64,000 nucleotides of DNA from an uncultured Flavobacteriaceae bacterium (GTDB lineage Bacteria; Bacteroidota; Bacteroidia; Flavobacteriales; Flavobacteriaceae). The translations under genes and the position numbers were made by a program. The stretch is taken from NCBI GenBank assembly GCA_947494715.1, contig CANLWG010000016.1, positions 62,001-126,000 on the forward strand, given 5' to 3'. The notes beneath the pieces are model-generated. The model was not told where the DNA came from and made no database searches. It worked only from the letters and a program-made list of their open reading frames with translations. Below are positions 1 through 9,257 of this stretch, piece after piece (within the stretch, counting starts at the first letter, position 1; every line of letters starts with the position of its first letter).

Positions 1-287
1 TGTCCCGGGGTATCTATAATATTAAAATGATAGGGTTTGGTAACGTCTGTAATTTGTCCATTTTTCATTGGAAAATTCCAAGTACAGGTTGTAGCCGCGG
101 AGGTAATGGTAATACCACGCTCCTGCTCTTGCTCCATCCAATCCATAGTAGCCGCACCATCATGCACCTCTCCCATTTTATGACTTACCCCCGTATAATA
201 CAGGATACGTTCCGTGGTAGTGGTTTTTCCAGCATCTATATGCGCTGCGATACCAATATTCCTTGTATATTTTAAGTCTCTTGCCAT
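1..287 (-). CDS. fusA: Elongation factor G, N-terminal part (runs off the window)
   Basis: This is the first 95 codons of the translocation GTPase EF-G; the rest lies beyond base 1. The ATG is the reverse complement of bases 285-287. The translation opens [18 protein letters not shown], carries the P-loop AHIDAGKTT around residues 15-23, the switch I stretch GITITSAA, and reaches the G3 motif DTPG at the window edge. It is the third gene of the str operon, 6 bases after the rpsG stop, so it should be co-transcribed with rpsL and rpsG. Identity is secure. Whether it is the main EF-G copy cannot be judged beyond this operon position, which is the usual one for the main copy. Confidence 0.96.
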   Translation of the reverse strand, partial: MARDLKYTRNIGIAAHIDAGKTTTTERILYYTGVSHKMGEVHDGAATMDWMEQEQERGITITSAATTCTWNFPMKNGQITDVTKPYHFNIIDTPG

Positions 288-293
288 TTTTGA

Positions 294-770
294 TTAAAAT
301 CTAAAGTGGGAAAATGCTTTGTTTGCCTCTGCCATTTTATGTGTGTCCACCCGTTTCTTTACTGCAGCTCCTTCTTCCTTGGCCGCTGCCAATATTTCAG
401 CCGCCAATTTTTGTGACATTCCCTTTTCATTTCGCTTTCTGGCATAGCTTATCAACCACTTCATGGCTGTAGAAATCTTTCTGTCCGGACGGATTTGCAT
501 GGGAATTTGAAAAGTGGCACCACCAACACGCCTACTTCTAACCTCAACGTGGGGCATTACATTGGACAAGGCATCCTTCCAAAGATCCAATGCTGTCTTT
601 TCTTCATCTGTTTTCTTTTCTTCAACGATATCCATGGCACCATAGAATACATGGAATGCAACGGACTTTTTTCCGTCCCACATCATCATATTAACAAAAC
701 GGGTAACCAATTGATCGTTAAACCGGGGATCCGGTAAGAGAGGTCTTTTTTTTGCCTGTTTTTTTCTCAT
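294..770 (-). CDS. rpsG: 30S ribosomal protein S7
   Basis: S7 nucleates assembly of the 30S head by binding the 3' domain of 16S rRNA and lines the E site. The 158-aa product has the usual length and family landmarks: the start [19 protein letters not shown], the central [16 protein letters not shown], the [14 protein letters not shown] stretch and the C-terminal [16 protein letters not shown]. It sits between rpsL (79-base gap) and fusA (6-base gap) in the standard str operon order. Translation starts at the ATG at 768-770 with no Shine-Dalgarno sequence, as is normal in this phylum. Confidence 0.98.
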   Translation of the reverse strand: MRKKQAKKRPLLPDPRFNDQLVTRFVNMMMWDGKKSVAFHVFYGAMDIVEEKKTDEEKTALDLWKDALSNVMPHVEVRSRRVGGATFQIPMQIRPDRKISTAMKWLISYARKRNEKGMSQKLAAEILAAAKEEGAAVKKRVDTHKMAEANKAFSHFRF

Positions 771-849
771 TACTGCTTTCTTAAAAGTTTAAGGTTCCAA
801 ATTGAGGTAAGCACGCAATGGCCCGTCCCCTTGAAAATAAACCATTAAT

Positions 850-1224
850 TTACTTTTTGGGTCTTTTTGCTCCGTATTTGGATCTACGTTGGGTTCTACC
901 TGCCACACCAGCGGTGTCCAGGGCGCCCCTCACGATATGATACCTAACTCCCGGCAAATCCTTCACCCTTCCGCCTCTTACCAATACTATCGAGTGCTCT
1001 TGGAGATTGTGTCCCTCCCCTGGAATGTAAGCGTTAACTTCCTTCCCATTGGTTAACCTTACCCTTGCAACCTTTCGCATTGCAGAGTTTGGTTTCTTAG
1101 GAGTGGTGGTATATACCCGGGTACATACACCTCTTCTTTGTGGACACGAATCCAAAGCAGCCGATTTACTCTTCTTGGTAATTGTGGCCCTTCCTTTTCG
1201 TACTAATTGTGAAATTGTTGGCAT
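850..1224 (-). CDS. rpsL: 30S ribosomal protein S12
   Basis: S12 sits at the decoding centre and controls fidelity. The 124-aa product is full length, with the conserved [20 protein letters not shown] and [16 protein letters not shown] blocks. The lysines at positions equivalent to the classic streptomycin-resistance sites (K43/K44 in TPKKPN and K88 in RVKD) are wild type, so no rpsL-based streptomycin resistance is predicted. D89 is the residue that RimO methylthiolates in other bacteria. It is the first gene of the operon, and a near-perfect Bacteroidota promoter lies 44-74 bases upstream. Confidence 0.98.
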   Translation of the reverse strand: MPTISQLVRKGRATITKKSKSAALDSCPQRRGVCTRVYTTTPKKPNSAMRKVARVRLTNGKEVNAYIPGEGHNLQEHSIVLVRGGRVKDLPGVRYHIVRGALDTAGVAGRTQRRSKYGAKRPKK

Positions 1225-1267
1225 TACTTATAATATGTATATAATATTACCCTTGTTTAAGGGCTGG

Positions 1268-1298
1268 CAAATGTAGTGATATTTTCTAAAAATTCAAA
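1268..1298 (-). promoter_or_regulatory. str operon promoter (Bacteroidota type)
   Basis: Read on the minus strand, TTTG (1295-1298) is followed after exactly 19 bases by TACATTTG (1268-1275). This is a full match to the Bacteroidota sigma-ABfr consensus TTTG-N19-TAnnTTTG. Transcription would begin near 1261, giving a leader of about 35 bases before rpsL. Spacing, both boxes and the position all agree. The start site itself is inferred. Confidence 0.72.
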
Positions 1299-2002
1299 CG
1301 GTAGAAAATTTATTTTCCATCCATTTATTTAAAGGGGCTTAAGGTCATGCAATAATGCCCAAGATATGGAACAAATTCTATCAAAAAAGTATTGTATTCA
1401 TGTCCATGTCCTAAAGATCAAATAAAGTCATCCTGTAAAACTATTGCATTCTTTAATTCATCAAACTAATTGCGGTTATTCCCTTTGGCATATCGAAATT
1501 AATATGAAAACGTACTAAAGATAAGTTCATCTTGATGTAACCCTTATTTTAGATTGCAGATTGTCTATATATTTATTGTTAAATACATCTAGATATTTAC
1601 TGATTAGAAAGCTTCCTGTAAAACCTGCATTACCTCTTTATTAGACTTGATGCCATTCGTATATAGCAATATGTAAAAAGATGTTCTTGAAAAAAGTGTG
1701 GAGGACGAATCTTTGTCTATGCTATGCTCTACCCTTTTTCTGGGTTAAGGCATCTCTTAAAACCTATTTTGATCCCAATTTTTGATTCCGTAATTTTTTA
1801 AATAAAAAATTATGGAAATGATATTTTAAGAATTTTTATAAGGTCCCAAACTGATTTTTATGTACTTGTTAAAAATTTAACTTTTTTTTGTAAGTATTCT
1901 CTTTATTAGCGTTTCAATACTGTTGCATATATAATATAGGTACGTACATATGTGATATTTTACTAGAATTTACTTTCATTTTTCCTTTTTTTAACAAACC
2001 AA
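1299..2002. other. Long AT-rich intergenic region without a recognisable gene
   Basis: About 700 bases separate the divergent str operon promoter and the susC regulatory region. No reading frame with protein-like composition, no tRNA-like fold and no strong hairpin with a T-run was found on either strand. Composition is very AT-rich, with a small alternating palindrome around TACGTA near 1940. The stretch may hold distant regulatory sites for susC, but nothing definite can be assigned. Confidence 0.5.
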
Positions 2003-2024
2003 AAAGTTATGCACGCATAACTTT
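2003..2024. promoter_or_regulatory. 22-bp palindrome upstream of susC, candidate operator
   Basis: Two 10-base arms, AAAGTTATGC (2003-2012) and GCATAACTTT (2015-2024), form a perfect inverted repeat around AC. It ends 71 bases before the susC ATG and just upstream of a promoter-like sequence at 2037-2068. That is where an activator of a SusCD operon would bind. There is no T-run, so it is not a terminator. The bound protein is unknown; no regulator gene lies next to it. Confidence 0.45.
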
Positions 2025-2036
2025 AAGATAAAAAAA

Positions 2037-2068
2037 GTTGGATTATTAACATGAATTTATGACTTTTG
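2037..2068 (+). promoter_or_regulatory. Weak candidate promoter for the susC operon
   Basis: GTTG (2037-2040), 20 bases, then GACTTTTG (2061-2068) match TTTG-N19/20-TAnnTTTG with one mismatch in each box. Transcription would start near 2075, leaving a leader of about 20 bases. Imperfect boxes are consistent with a promoter that needs an activator at the palindrome just upstream, but the match could be chance. Confidence 0.3.
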
Positions 2069-2095
2069 CCGGTAGCTAATTCAAATAATTAAAAA

Positions 2096-5000
2096 ATGAG
2101 AACAAAACTTAATGGAATTTTAACGCTATTTCTGGCGTTAATTGTGCAGGTATCCTTTGCACAAGAAAAAGCGGTTTCAGGTACCGTGACGGACCAAGAC
2201 GGTCTTCCTTTGCCTGGTACATCCGTAGTGGTAAAAGGAACCACAATAGGTACCCAGACCGATTTTGATGGAAACTATACCGTTAACACGGAAGTGGGAG
2301 CTGTTTTGGTTTTTTCCTATATTGGGCAAAGGACCCAGGAGATTACGGTAGGAAGTGCCAACACCATTGATGTACAAATGGTGGAAGATGCCCAAGCCCT
2401 TGAAGAGGTTGTCGTAACAGCACAGGGTATTCAAAGGGAGGAACGATCTCTGGGATATGCAATAACCACGGTAGACGAGGAACAGGTGAGTTCCAGGCCC
2501 GAAGCAGATATAGGTCGGGTCCTACAAGGAAAAGTCGCCGGTGTTAACATCACCGCCAACAATGGGCTTTCAGGCTCTGGAACCAATATTATCATTCGTG
2601 GTTTTAGTTCCGTTACACAGTCCAACCAGCCTTTGTTTGTTGTGGACGGAATTCCAATCGATTCTGGGACCAACACTCAGACTTCCTTTTTGGATGGTAA
2701 TACAGAATCAAGCCGATTCTTGGATATTGATCCCAACACCATTGCAAGTGTAAGTGTTTTAAAGGGTCTAAGTGCTACGGTACTATATGGGAACCGAGGA
2801 CGAAACGGGGTGATTTTAATCACTACAAAAGGTGCAGCCACAGGTGAGGCCCCTTCTAAAACTGAAGTAACCGTTACCCAGTCCGTATTCCTTGCCAATG
2901 CTATCTTACCAAAATATCAAGATAATTACGGTGGAGGATTCCATCAGGGGTTTGGTTACTTCTTTAGTAACTGGGGACCACGTTTTGACCGTACCGATGA
3001 TGACGGTATTACCTCAGCTGGCCAATATGTCGGAGATGGTCCTGGTGGCGTTGCTATTCTACAGCACCCGTGGAATTTTTTGGCGGACCCCAGCTTAGCT
3101 GCTGGCTTTGAAGATTTGTTGGACGACCCTTATCCTTACCAGCCCTATAATGGAGTAGAGGAGTTCTTTAGGACGGGTTATGTGACCAGTACCTCGGTAA
3201 ATGTTCGAGGTGGCGGGGAAAAAGCAAGTTTCAATTTGAACTATGGACGTACTGAGGACATCGGTATTACCCCAGGGAACTCCCTCCTTAGAAACAACTT
3301 CAATCTAGGTGGTAATGCCCGGCTATCCAATAAATTAACGGCCAGCGGTGTATTCAATTTCATTCGTACCGGATTCAAGTCTCCTCCAAATGCCGTAAGT
3401 ACCGGTAGCGGTGCTGCCTTTAACGGAGGTGCTGTTTTCGGGGATCTTTTGTATACCCCCCGTAGTGTGGATCTCACTAACCTGCCTTTCCAGTCATCTG
3501 ATGGCAGAAGTGTCTACTACCGCTCTGGGAATGATATACAGAATCCTTACTGGACAGTGGCCAATGTTAAGACATCCCAGGATACGGATCGTTTCATTGG
3601 TAATACTTCGCTTACCTATGAAATCAACGATTGGATGAACCTTACCTATCGCCTAGGTTTGGATACCTATAGTGAATTTAATTTTTATGGTCAAAACAAA
3701 GGAGGGGTAGACGGTCCAGTAATCGGTCTGTTACGAACCAACAGTGTTCGCAACACGATTTGGAACCATGACCTTATCCTATCTGCCGATAAAGACCTTT
3801 CAGAAAATCTTAACCTTAAGGCCATTGCCGGTTTAAATAGCCGAAGGGATGAATTTGAACAGGACGGTATCGAAAGTCAGGGTCAACTCGTATTCGGGGT
3901 GTTGGAGCATTTTAACTTTACTACGCCCTCCGCACAGAACTCACTGACCAGGAGTGGCAACAATCCAAATCTCAATCAGAATTTTGAAGAGAATTTGGTA
4001 GGTGCCTATTTGGATTTGACACTTGGATATAAAGATTGGTTATTCTTAAACGCAGTAGGACGGAATGACTGGTCTTCTACATTGGAGCGAGAGAATAATT
4101 CCATTTTCTATCCGGGTGCAAGTATTTCCTTTGTACCGACCTCTGCCTTTGAGGGTATTCAGGGCAACTTCCTGAACTATGCCAAACTCCGATTGGGATA
4201 CGGTTCATCGGCAGGTTTCCCTACGCCCTTCAACACACGAAGTGTGCTAGGACTTAATGCGCGAAGCCTAGTGGATCTAAATGGAAATGTAATCTCATCC
4301 AATTCCGTGGACAATACCTTAGGGAATGCGGATTTGGAACCGGAAAGGATTCAGGAATTCGAAGTGGGTCTCGACACCCGTTTGTTTAACCGGTTGAATT
4401 TGAACGTTAGTCTCTTTGACAAGAGAACAACGGATTTGATTACCGATCGTACTCTGGATAGCTCTACCGGATTCACCGATACAACAGTGAACATTGGTGA
4501 AATCCAGGCACAGGGAGTCGAGGTTGATTTTGACCTTGCTATTCTTAAGGAGTTCGAAAATGGAATCGGCATCAATATCGCAGGTAACTGGACCACCATT
4601 GAAACTACAGTTACTGACTTGGCCGATGGTACGAACAATATTCTCCTGACCGATGCGATTACTGGTGAAGCGGCTAATTACGCTGTGGAAGGAAGACCTT
4701 TTGGGGTACTGCTCGGTAGTGACTTTGTTTTTGACGATAACGGAAACCGGGTAGTAAATGATGCGGGAAGGTATTTGGCAGATCCGACTATTCGAGAAAT
4801 CGGGGATCCAAACCCGGATTGGCAAACAGCACTTATTCCGACCATTACCTTTAAGAACTTTACCTTATCCGCGAACTTGCAATACCGGCATGGTGGAGAT
4901 GTGTATTCCGTAACTACCTCTGCATTGATTGGCCGCGGGGTAGTAGATGACGACAATCCGATTGATAGGGAAGCCAATTACATCCTTCCGGGCGTGAAAG

Positions 5001-5350
5001 CCGATGGCTCACCAAATGATACGGCCATCACCGCCACTGAACTGGGGTTCAATACTTATTTTGGAGGGGAAATCAATCCGCTCAGTATTTTTGACGGCTC
5101 CACAATAAGGTTACAGGAAGCTTCCCTAGGCTATTCCCTACCTTCTAAGTTATTGGAAAGGACGCCTTTTGGAAGTCTTTCCTTTACACTATCTGGACAG
5201 AACCTATGGTTTAAGGCCATCAACTTTCCGGATGATGTTCGGTACGATACCAACTCATCGAGTACAGGTGTAGGTAATGGTCAGGGCATCGACTTCTTTA
5301 CAGGCCCGTCCGTAAGGAGATATGGTTTCACGGTAAGAGCTACCTTCTAA
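2096..5350 (+). CDS. SusC/RagA family TonB-dependent outer-membrane transporter
   Basis: This is the barrel half of a SusCD uptake complex, importing an oligomeric nutrient across the outer membrane with TonB energy. The 1084-aa product has a signal peptide ending SFAQ (residues 1-23), a carboxypeptidase-regulatory-like beta domain (about 27-105, VSGTVTDQDGLPLPG), a TonB-box-like EEVVVTA stretch (about 103-110), the plug with RVLQGKVAGVNI and PLFVVDGIPID, then the beta-barrel ending in RRYGFTVRATF with a terminal Phe. Length is normal for SusC. It is followed 6 bases later by its SusD partner and then a lipoprotein. There is no carbohydrate-active enzyme or sigma/anti-sigma pair beside it, so the substrate cannot be inferred. 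RagA-type members carry peptides, SusC-type glycans. Confidence 0.95.
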   Translation: MRTKLNGILTLFLALIVQVSFAQEKAVSGTVTDQDGLPLPGTSVVVKGTTIGTQTDFDGNYTVNTEVGAVLVFSYIGQRTQEITVGSANTIDVQMVEDAQALEEVVVTAQGIQREERSLGYAITTVDEEQVSSRPEADIGRVLQGKVAGVNITANNGLSGSGTNIIIRGFSSVTQSNQPLFVVDGIPIDSGTNTQTSFLDGNTESSRFLDIDPNTIASVSVLKGLSATVLYGNRGRNGVILITTKGAATGEAPSKTEVTVTQSVFLANAILPKYQDNYGGGFHQGFGYFFSNWGPRFDRTDDDGITSAGQYVGDGPGGVAILQHPWNFLADPSLAAGFEDLLDDPYPYQPYNGVEEFFRTGYVTSTSVNVRGGGEKASFNLNYGRTEDIGITPGNSLLRNNFNLGGNARLSNKLTASGVFNFIRTGFKSPPNAVSTGSGAAFNGGAVFGDLLYTPRSVDLTNLPFQSSDGRSVYYRSGNDIQNPYWTVANVKTSQDTDRFIGNTSLTYEINDWMNLTYRLGLDTYSEFNFYGQNKGGVDGPVIGLLRTNSVRNTIWNHDLILSADKDLSENLNLKAIAGLNSRRDEFEQDGIESQGQLVFGVLEHFNFTTPSAQNSLTRSGNNPNLNQNFEENLVGAYLDLTLGYKDWLFLNAVGRNDWSSTLERENNSIFYPGASISFVPTSAFEGIQGNFLNYAKLRLGYGSSAGFPTPFNTRSVLGLNARSLVDLNGNVISSNSVDNTLGNADLEPERIQEFEVGLDTRLFNRLNLNVSLFDKRTTDLITDRTLDSSTGFTDTTVNIGEIQAQGVEVDFDLAILKEFENGIGINIAGNWTTIETTVTDLADGTNNILLTDAITGEAANYAVEGRPFGVLLGSDFVFDDNGNRVVNDAGRYLADPTIREIGDPNPDWQTALIPTITFKNFTLSANLQYRHGGDVYSVTTSALIGRGVVDDDNPIDREANYILPGVKADGSPNDTAITATELGFNTYFGGEINPLSIFDGSTIRLQEASLGYSLPSKLLERTPFGSLSFTLSGQNLWFKAINFPDDVRYDTNSSSTGVGNGQGIDFFTGPSVRRYGFTVRATF

Positions 5351-5356
5351 TCGAAA

Positions 5357-7156
5357 ATGAAAATGAAAAATATATATAGTATTATGAAAAATAGGTTTAA
5401 AAATATTGGTCTGGCCATTGTAACCACATCAATATTGCTACTAAATGGATGCGAAACCACTGAGTTAGGCGTGGTTCCGAGTCCCAATGAATTAAACCCG
5501 ACCCAGGCAGATGTAGATTTCTTCCTAAATAGTATCCAGCAATTGGTTGCTAAAGTGCATTCGGGAACGGAAGGCCTTAATGAAAATGGCACTGCTCAAT
5601 TTGGTATGGAACCGGTACGGATGCAACACTCCTTCGGCCCTACTTATAGGGAATCGTATGAGCCTGCTGATTTTGACCAGATTTGGGATGATACATACGC
5701 AGAGGCTTTGATCGATATCCGTACAATGATCCCGCTTGCGGAAGAGGCCGGGCAGTTTACCCATATTGGTATTGCCCAAATTTTAGAGGCCTATTTGATT
5801 ACGACCATGGTAGATATGTTTGGGGATGTGCCCTATACCGAAGCGGCACGTGGTGAAGAAGGAATCTTTAACCCAGCCGTGGATACAGGAGCCTCTATTT
5901 ATGCTGCGGCCGATCAGTTGTTACAGGATGCGATCGTTAACTTGAACAGGGATGAATTGGCATTACCCACCAACGATCTCTATTACGGAGCCAACGAGAC
6001 ACAATGGATTAAAGCGGCCAATACGATGCGCTTAAGACTTGCGGTACAGTCCAGATTGGTGAATCCTGCGGAGTCCACTGCTCTTATTAATAGTTTAGTT
6101 GCCGGTGGTAACCTGATTCTGGATACAGCGGATGACCTACAATTCCAGTGGGGATCCAATTTAGCGGCCCCGGATAGTCGACACCCTTATTTTGACTCAA
6201 ATTATGATGGTCAAGGTCCCAGTTCGGACTTTTACACCTGCAATTATTACATGGACTTGATGGCCAATCAGTATGAGGATGCAGACCCTAGGACCCGTTA
6301 TTATTTCTTTAGACAGCAAGAAGATTATTCCGGTGCCGATGTAATCACCAAGGAATGTGTTACAGAACCAGCTATTCCGGCTTGGTGGGCTCCTTTTGAT
6401 ATTTACTGTCTAATACCCGCAGAAAATGGTCTTAACGGATTATGGGGTAGAAATCATTTGGACGACGATGGTATTCCACCAGATGATGCCTTCCGTACCT
6501 TACATGGTGTTTATCCTATTGGTGGTCCATTTGATGATGACTCCTTTAGGAATGTTTCCGGATCGACCGCACAAAGTGAGGGACTTGCAGGAGCAGGTAT
6601 TTCTCCTCTTATATTGGCTACCAACACAAATTTGATGCTAGCAGAAACGGCCCTTGAATTAGGCACCTCTGGTGATGCCCGGGCATATCTTGAAACGGGT
6701 GTTAGACAATCAATCGGCAAAGTTACCGCTTTTGGAGAGCGTTTAGGTGCGGGCGTCATGGATAGAGTGATTGTTGAGGACGATCTGGAAACACCGGAAA
6801 ATGAGGAAATAACGGTAAGGGATTTATATATACCTACAGAAGAGGACATCAATAACCATATTGACGAAATCCTTACCGCTTATGATGCCGGTAATGACAC
6901 TGATAAGCTTCGTATCATAGCTGAACAGGTATTTATCGCTTCTTGGTGCAACGGTATGGAAGCCTATAATACGTATAGAAGAACGGGACAGCCTGATAAT
7001 CTTACTCCGGCAACCCGGGTGGCAGATCCCGGTACGTTCTTAAGAAGCATGTGGTATCCACAGATTGCTTCGGACAATAACACAAATATTACACAGAAAA
7101 GCAATCCAGATACTCCAGTATTTTGGGATACCAATCCAGAAGGATTTGTAGACTAA
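5357..7156 (+). CDS. SusD/RagB family surface lipoprotein
   Basis: This is the substrate-binding lid of the SusCD pair, exposed on the cell surface. The lipoprotein signal has the lipobox LLNGC, with Cys32 counted from the first ATG. ATGs at 5357, 5363 and 5384 are all in frame, and the last would give a more typical signal length. The mature part is helix-rich and TPR-like (AEALIDIRTMIPLAEEA, QILEAYLITTMVDMFGDVPY), with features of the SusD-like_2 subfamily, including the late YNTYRRTGQPDNLTPA region. The length of 599 aa is slightly long. It lies 6 bases after susC and 22 bases before the next lipoprotein gene, so the three form one operon. Ligand unknown. Confidence 0.93.
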   Translation: MKMKNIYSIMKNRFKNIGLAIVTTSILLLNGCETTELGVVPSPNELNPTQADVDFFLNSIQQLVAKVHSGTEGLNENGTAQFGMEPVRMQHSFGPTYRESYEPADFDQIWDDTYAEALIDIRTMIPLAEEAGQFTHIGIAQILEAYLITTMVDMFGDVPYTEAARGEEGIFNPAVDTGASIYAAADQLLQDAIVNLNRDELALPTNDLYYGANETQWIKAANTMRLRLAVQSRLVNPAESTALINSLVAGGNLILDTADDLQFQWGSNLAAPDSRHPYFDSNYDGQGPSSDFYTCNYYMDLMANQYEDADPRTRYYFFRQQEDYSGADVITKECVTEPAIPAWWAPFDIYCLIPAENGLNGLWGRNHLDDDGIPPDDAFRTLHGVYPIGGPFDDDSFRNVSGSTAQSEGLAGAGISPLILATNTNLMLAETALELGTSGDARAYLETGVRQSIGKVTAFGERLGAGVMDRVIVEDDLETPENEEITVRDLYIPTEEDINNHIDEILTAYDAGNDTDKLRIIAEQVFIASWCNGMEAYNTYRRTGQPDNLTPATRVADPGTFLRSMWYPQIASDNNTNITQKSNPDTPVFWDTNPEGFVD

Positions 7157-7178
7157 ATAAAACTAACTTTTTATAAAA

Positions 7179-7976
7179 ATGAAAAAAATGAAAAGAATAT
7201 ATATGTACATGATCGGGTTCTGCCTCCTTTCCGTAGGGTTTGTATCCTGTGAGGAAGATGAGAAAGACCCGATGCAGATTCATTTGGATGAAGCTAACAA
7301 GGCACCCTATGTTAGGATTATCTATGATCAGGTAGTAGCAGTTGACCAAGTGGCAGGAGCAAGTTTTGATGCCAATTTAAATGCCCTTGAAAATAACGTT
7401 CAGTCCTGGTCTGTTGATGTCAGCTTGGAAGGATCTGCGGATATAGATGCGGTACCTTTGACCAGCGTCTCCAGTTTTCCATCCGATATTTCTATCCCAT
7501 TTACTGAAATCGCGAGCACATTAGGTATAACCACTGATGACATCGCTGCAGGGGATAAGATTCGATTCCTAGGAACGGCCACGGGCACCAGCGGTCTTGT
7601 GGTTAACCAGGATAATTTTAGTGGAAGTATTCTGGGTCAAGCGGAACAACTGCCCGCCTTCAATTTCATTGTTCAGATAGAGTGTGCTCCCATCACGGAT
7701 GCCACAACCGGTGGAACATGGACGGTTGACGCTTTTGATAGCTTTGGAGACGGTTGGAACGGGGCTTCCATTAACTTTGTAGTAGATGGCGCAGTTAATT
7801 CGTTCACTTTTGGAAGTGGTGGTTCTGCAAACTTTTCTATTGATGTGCCGAGTGGAGCTAATTTGTTAATATTCTTCGCCTCTGGTGCTTTCGATGAGGA
7901 AGTTACATTTACAATTACATCACCTGACGGTCCTTATGGAGATTTTGGACCTAACCCCGGTAGGTGTGTCAATTAA
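7179..7976 (+). CDS. SusCD-associated surface lipoprotein, unknown ligand
   Basis: A 265-aa lipoprotein with lipobox FVSC at Cys24, followed by the acidic EEDEKD stretch that often marks surface export in Bacteroidota. The first half is beta-rich with no domain I can name. The last 90 or so residues hold a GGTWTVDAFDSFGDGWNG segment, a motif seen in many secreted Bacteroidota proteins with a jelly-roll or CUB-like fold, which suggests binding. It is the third gene of the SusCD operon and ends just before a strong terminator. It is probably an accessory surface binding protein for the same substrate; this role is inferred from position. Confidence 0.82.
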   Translation: MKKMKRIYMYMIGFCLLSVGFVSCEEDEKDPMQIHLDEANKAPYVRIIYDQVVAVDQVAGASFDANLNALENNVQSWSVDVSLEGSADIDAVPLTSVSSFPSDISIPFTEIASTLGITTDDIAAGDKIRFLGTATGTSGLVVNQDNFSGSILGQAEQLPAFNFIVQIECAPITDATTGGTWTVDAFDSFGDGWNGASINFVVDGAVNSFTFGSGGSANFSIDVPSGANLLIFFASGAFDEEVTFTITSPDGPYGDFGPNPGRCVN

Positions 7977-8024
7977 TTAATAAACTGTCCCCATCAGTCC
8001 GGGGTTTTGAATCAAACCTCTTAG

Positions 8025-8065
8025 AAAAGCTGTGGCACCCGAACCCGGATACCACAGCTTTTTAT
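8025..8065 (+). terminator. Terminator of the SusCD operon
   Basis: The perfect 11-base arms AAAAGCTGTGG (8025-8035) and CCACAGCTTTT (8052-8062) enclose a 16-base loop and lead into a T-rich tail. It lies 49 bases after the lipoprotein stop. The rest of 7977-8288 is AT-rich; no gene and no convincing promoter for the next gene was seen there. Confidence 0.8.
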
Positions 8066-8288
8066 TTATATATAATTGTAATAGCTCCATATGGCGATTT
8101 TAAATAACTATGGGCTTAAACATGGTTTCTTCAATTTTTCTCCCCCTACCTATAGGAATACCGGTTTTTTTAACAGATTTGAAGGATTTCCTACAATTCT
8201 TATTAAATTATTTATTAAATTTAGGAATAAGGGACAAAACTTATAAAAGCAGTCTCATTACATTCAAAAATCGATAAAAAGAAAAAAC

Positions 8289-9044
8289 ATGAATAAGAAA
8301 TTAGTATTGACCGCCATATCCGCATTTTGTGGGATTGCAGTCTATGGACAAGCTATAGGCGCTTCGACCAAAGGAGTTGCTGAGAACAATCTTAGAATTG
8401 CAAGTTTTATACATAACGTGAGCACTAAGTCGCCCGCTTTAATGGCAGACCGTACATTGGATTTGTCGGATATAGAAGGCTCTATGTATTATAACGAGTT
8501 TTTTAGCAAAGCAAAAATCTACTATTCGGACAAACCTTTTAAGAGCATCCTTGCACGCTATAATGCCTACACCGATGAGATAGAAATCAAAAGGGATAAC
8601 CAAGAAGTGGCTGAGGCTCTTCTTAAAGATGCCAAGGTATCCTGTGAGGTAAACGGAAATCGATTCATTTATTCCGAATACCACGACAAAAAAGGAAATT
8701 TGGAAAATGGATATCTGGTCGAACACTTTTCAGGCCAAAAATACAAACTCTACGAAAAAAAATCCAAAGCTTTTAAGGAAGGTCAACAACCCAAAACCTC
8801 CTTACATCTCCCGACTCCGGATAAATTTGTGGACAGATCGGAATACTATTTCGCCGTGGAGGGGGAAACACCTAAGTTTTTTCCGGACTCCAAGAAAAAG
8901 CTTTCAACTGTCTTTGATGCGGATAAAATCGGTGTTTTAAGAACTTTTATTAAAAAGAACGAAATCGATTTAAGCGAGAAAGAGGATTTAAAACGTCTCC
9001 TAATGTACGCCGAAACCGTTACCTTTGAAGGAAAAGGGGTTTGA
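8289..9044 (+). CDS. Secreted protein of unknown function, tandem copy 1
   Basis: I do not recognise a characterised family. The 251-aa product has a clear signal peptide (MNKKLVLTAISAFCGIAVYGQ), so it is exported. The mature part opens with a DRTLDLSDIEGSMYYNE segment and continues with RYNAYTDEIEIKRDNQE, a layout seen in uncharacterised flavobacterial proteins. The second half is Lys-rich, with PDKFVDRS and FFPDSKKKLSTVF stretches. No lipobox, C-terminal sorting domain or catalytic motif is visible. A paralogue follows 213 bases downstream and is about 80% identical over the last 200 residues by eye, so the pair is a recent tandem duplication. The cellular location after export is not clear. 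Confidence 0.75.
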   Translation: MNKKLVLTAISAFCGIAVYGQAIGASTKGVAENNLRIASFIHNVSTKSPALMADRTLDLSDIEGSMYYNEFFSKAKIYYSDKPFKSILARYNAYTDEIEIKRDNQEVAEALLKDAKVSCEVNGNRFIYSEYHDKKGNLENGYLVEHFSGQKYKLYEKKSKAFKEGQQPKTSLHLPTPDKFVDRSEYYFAVEGETPKFFPDSKKKLSTVFDADKIGVLRTFIKKNEIDLSEKEDLKRLLMYAETVTFEGKGV

Positions 9045-9257
9045 ATTAACTTATCGCCTCTCTTTAACTGATGGTTGATAATATAAGATTCCTTGCTTCT
9101 ACAAAGGGCTTTCATATTTCCTTTGGTAAGTTTATGAGCAGTGCAAGAATAAAATTAATTTAAACAAAAAAGAAGATATAAAGTACTTAATCATACATAC
9201 CTGTGATATGAAAGAACTAGCTTCTTCTTATAATAATGGGCGTATCACAAAAAAGGG

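Noticed and set aside
1925-1950. TACGTA palindrome in the long gap
   Set aside because: Too short and AT-rich to separate from chance.
4319-4825. 168-aa frame on the minus strand inside susC
   Set aside because: It overlaps a strongly supported SusC reading frame, has no family features and reflects the codon use of the opposite strand.
8001-8010. CCCC/GGGG mini-hairpin just after the SusCD lipoprotein gene
   Set aside because: A four-base stem is too weak; the 11-bp hairpin at 8025 is the better terminator.
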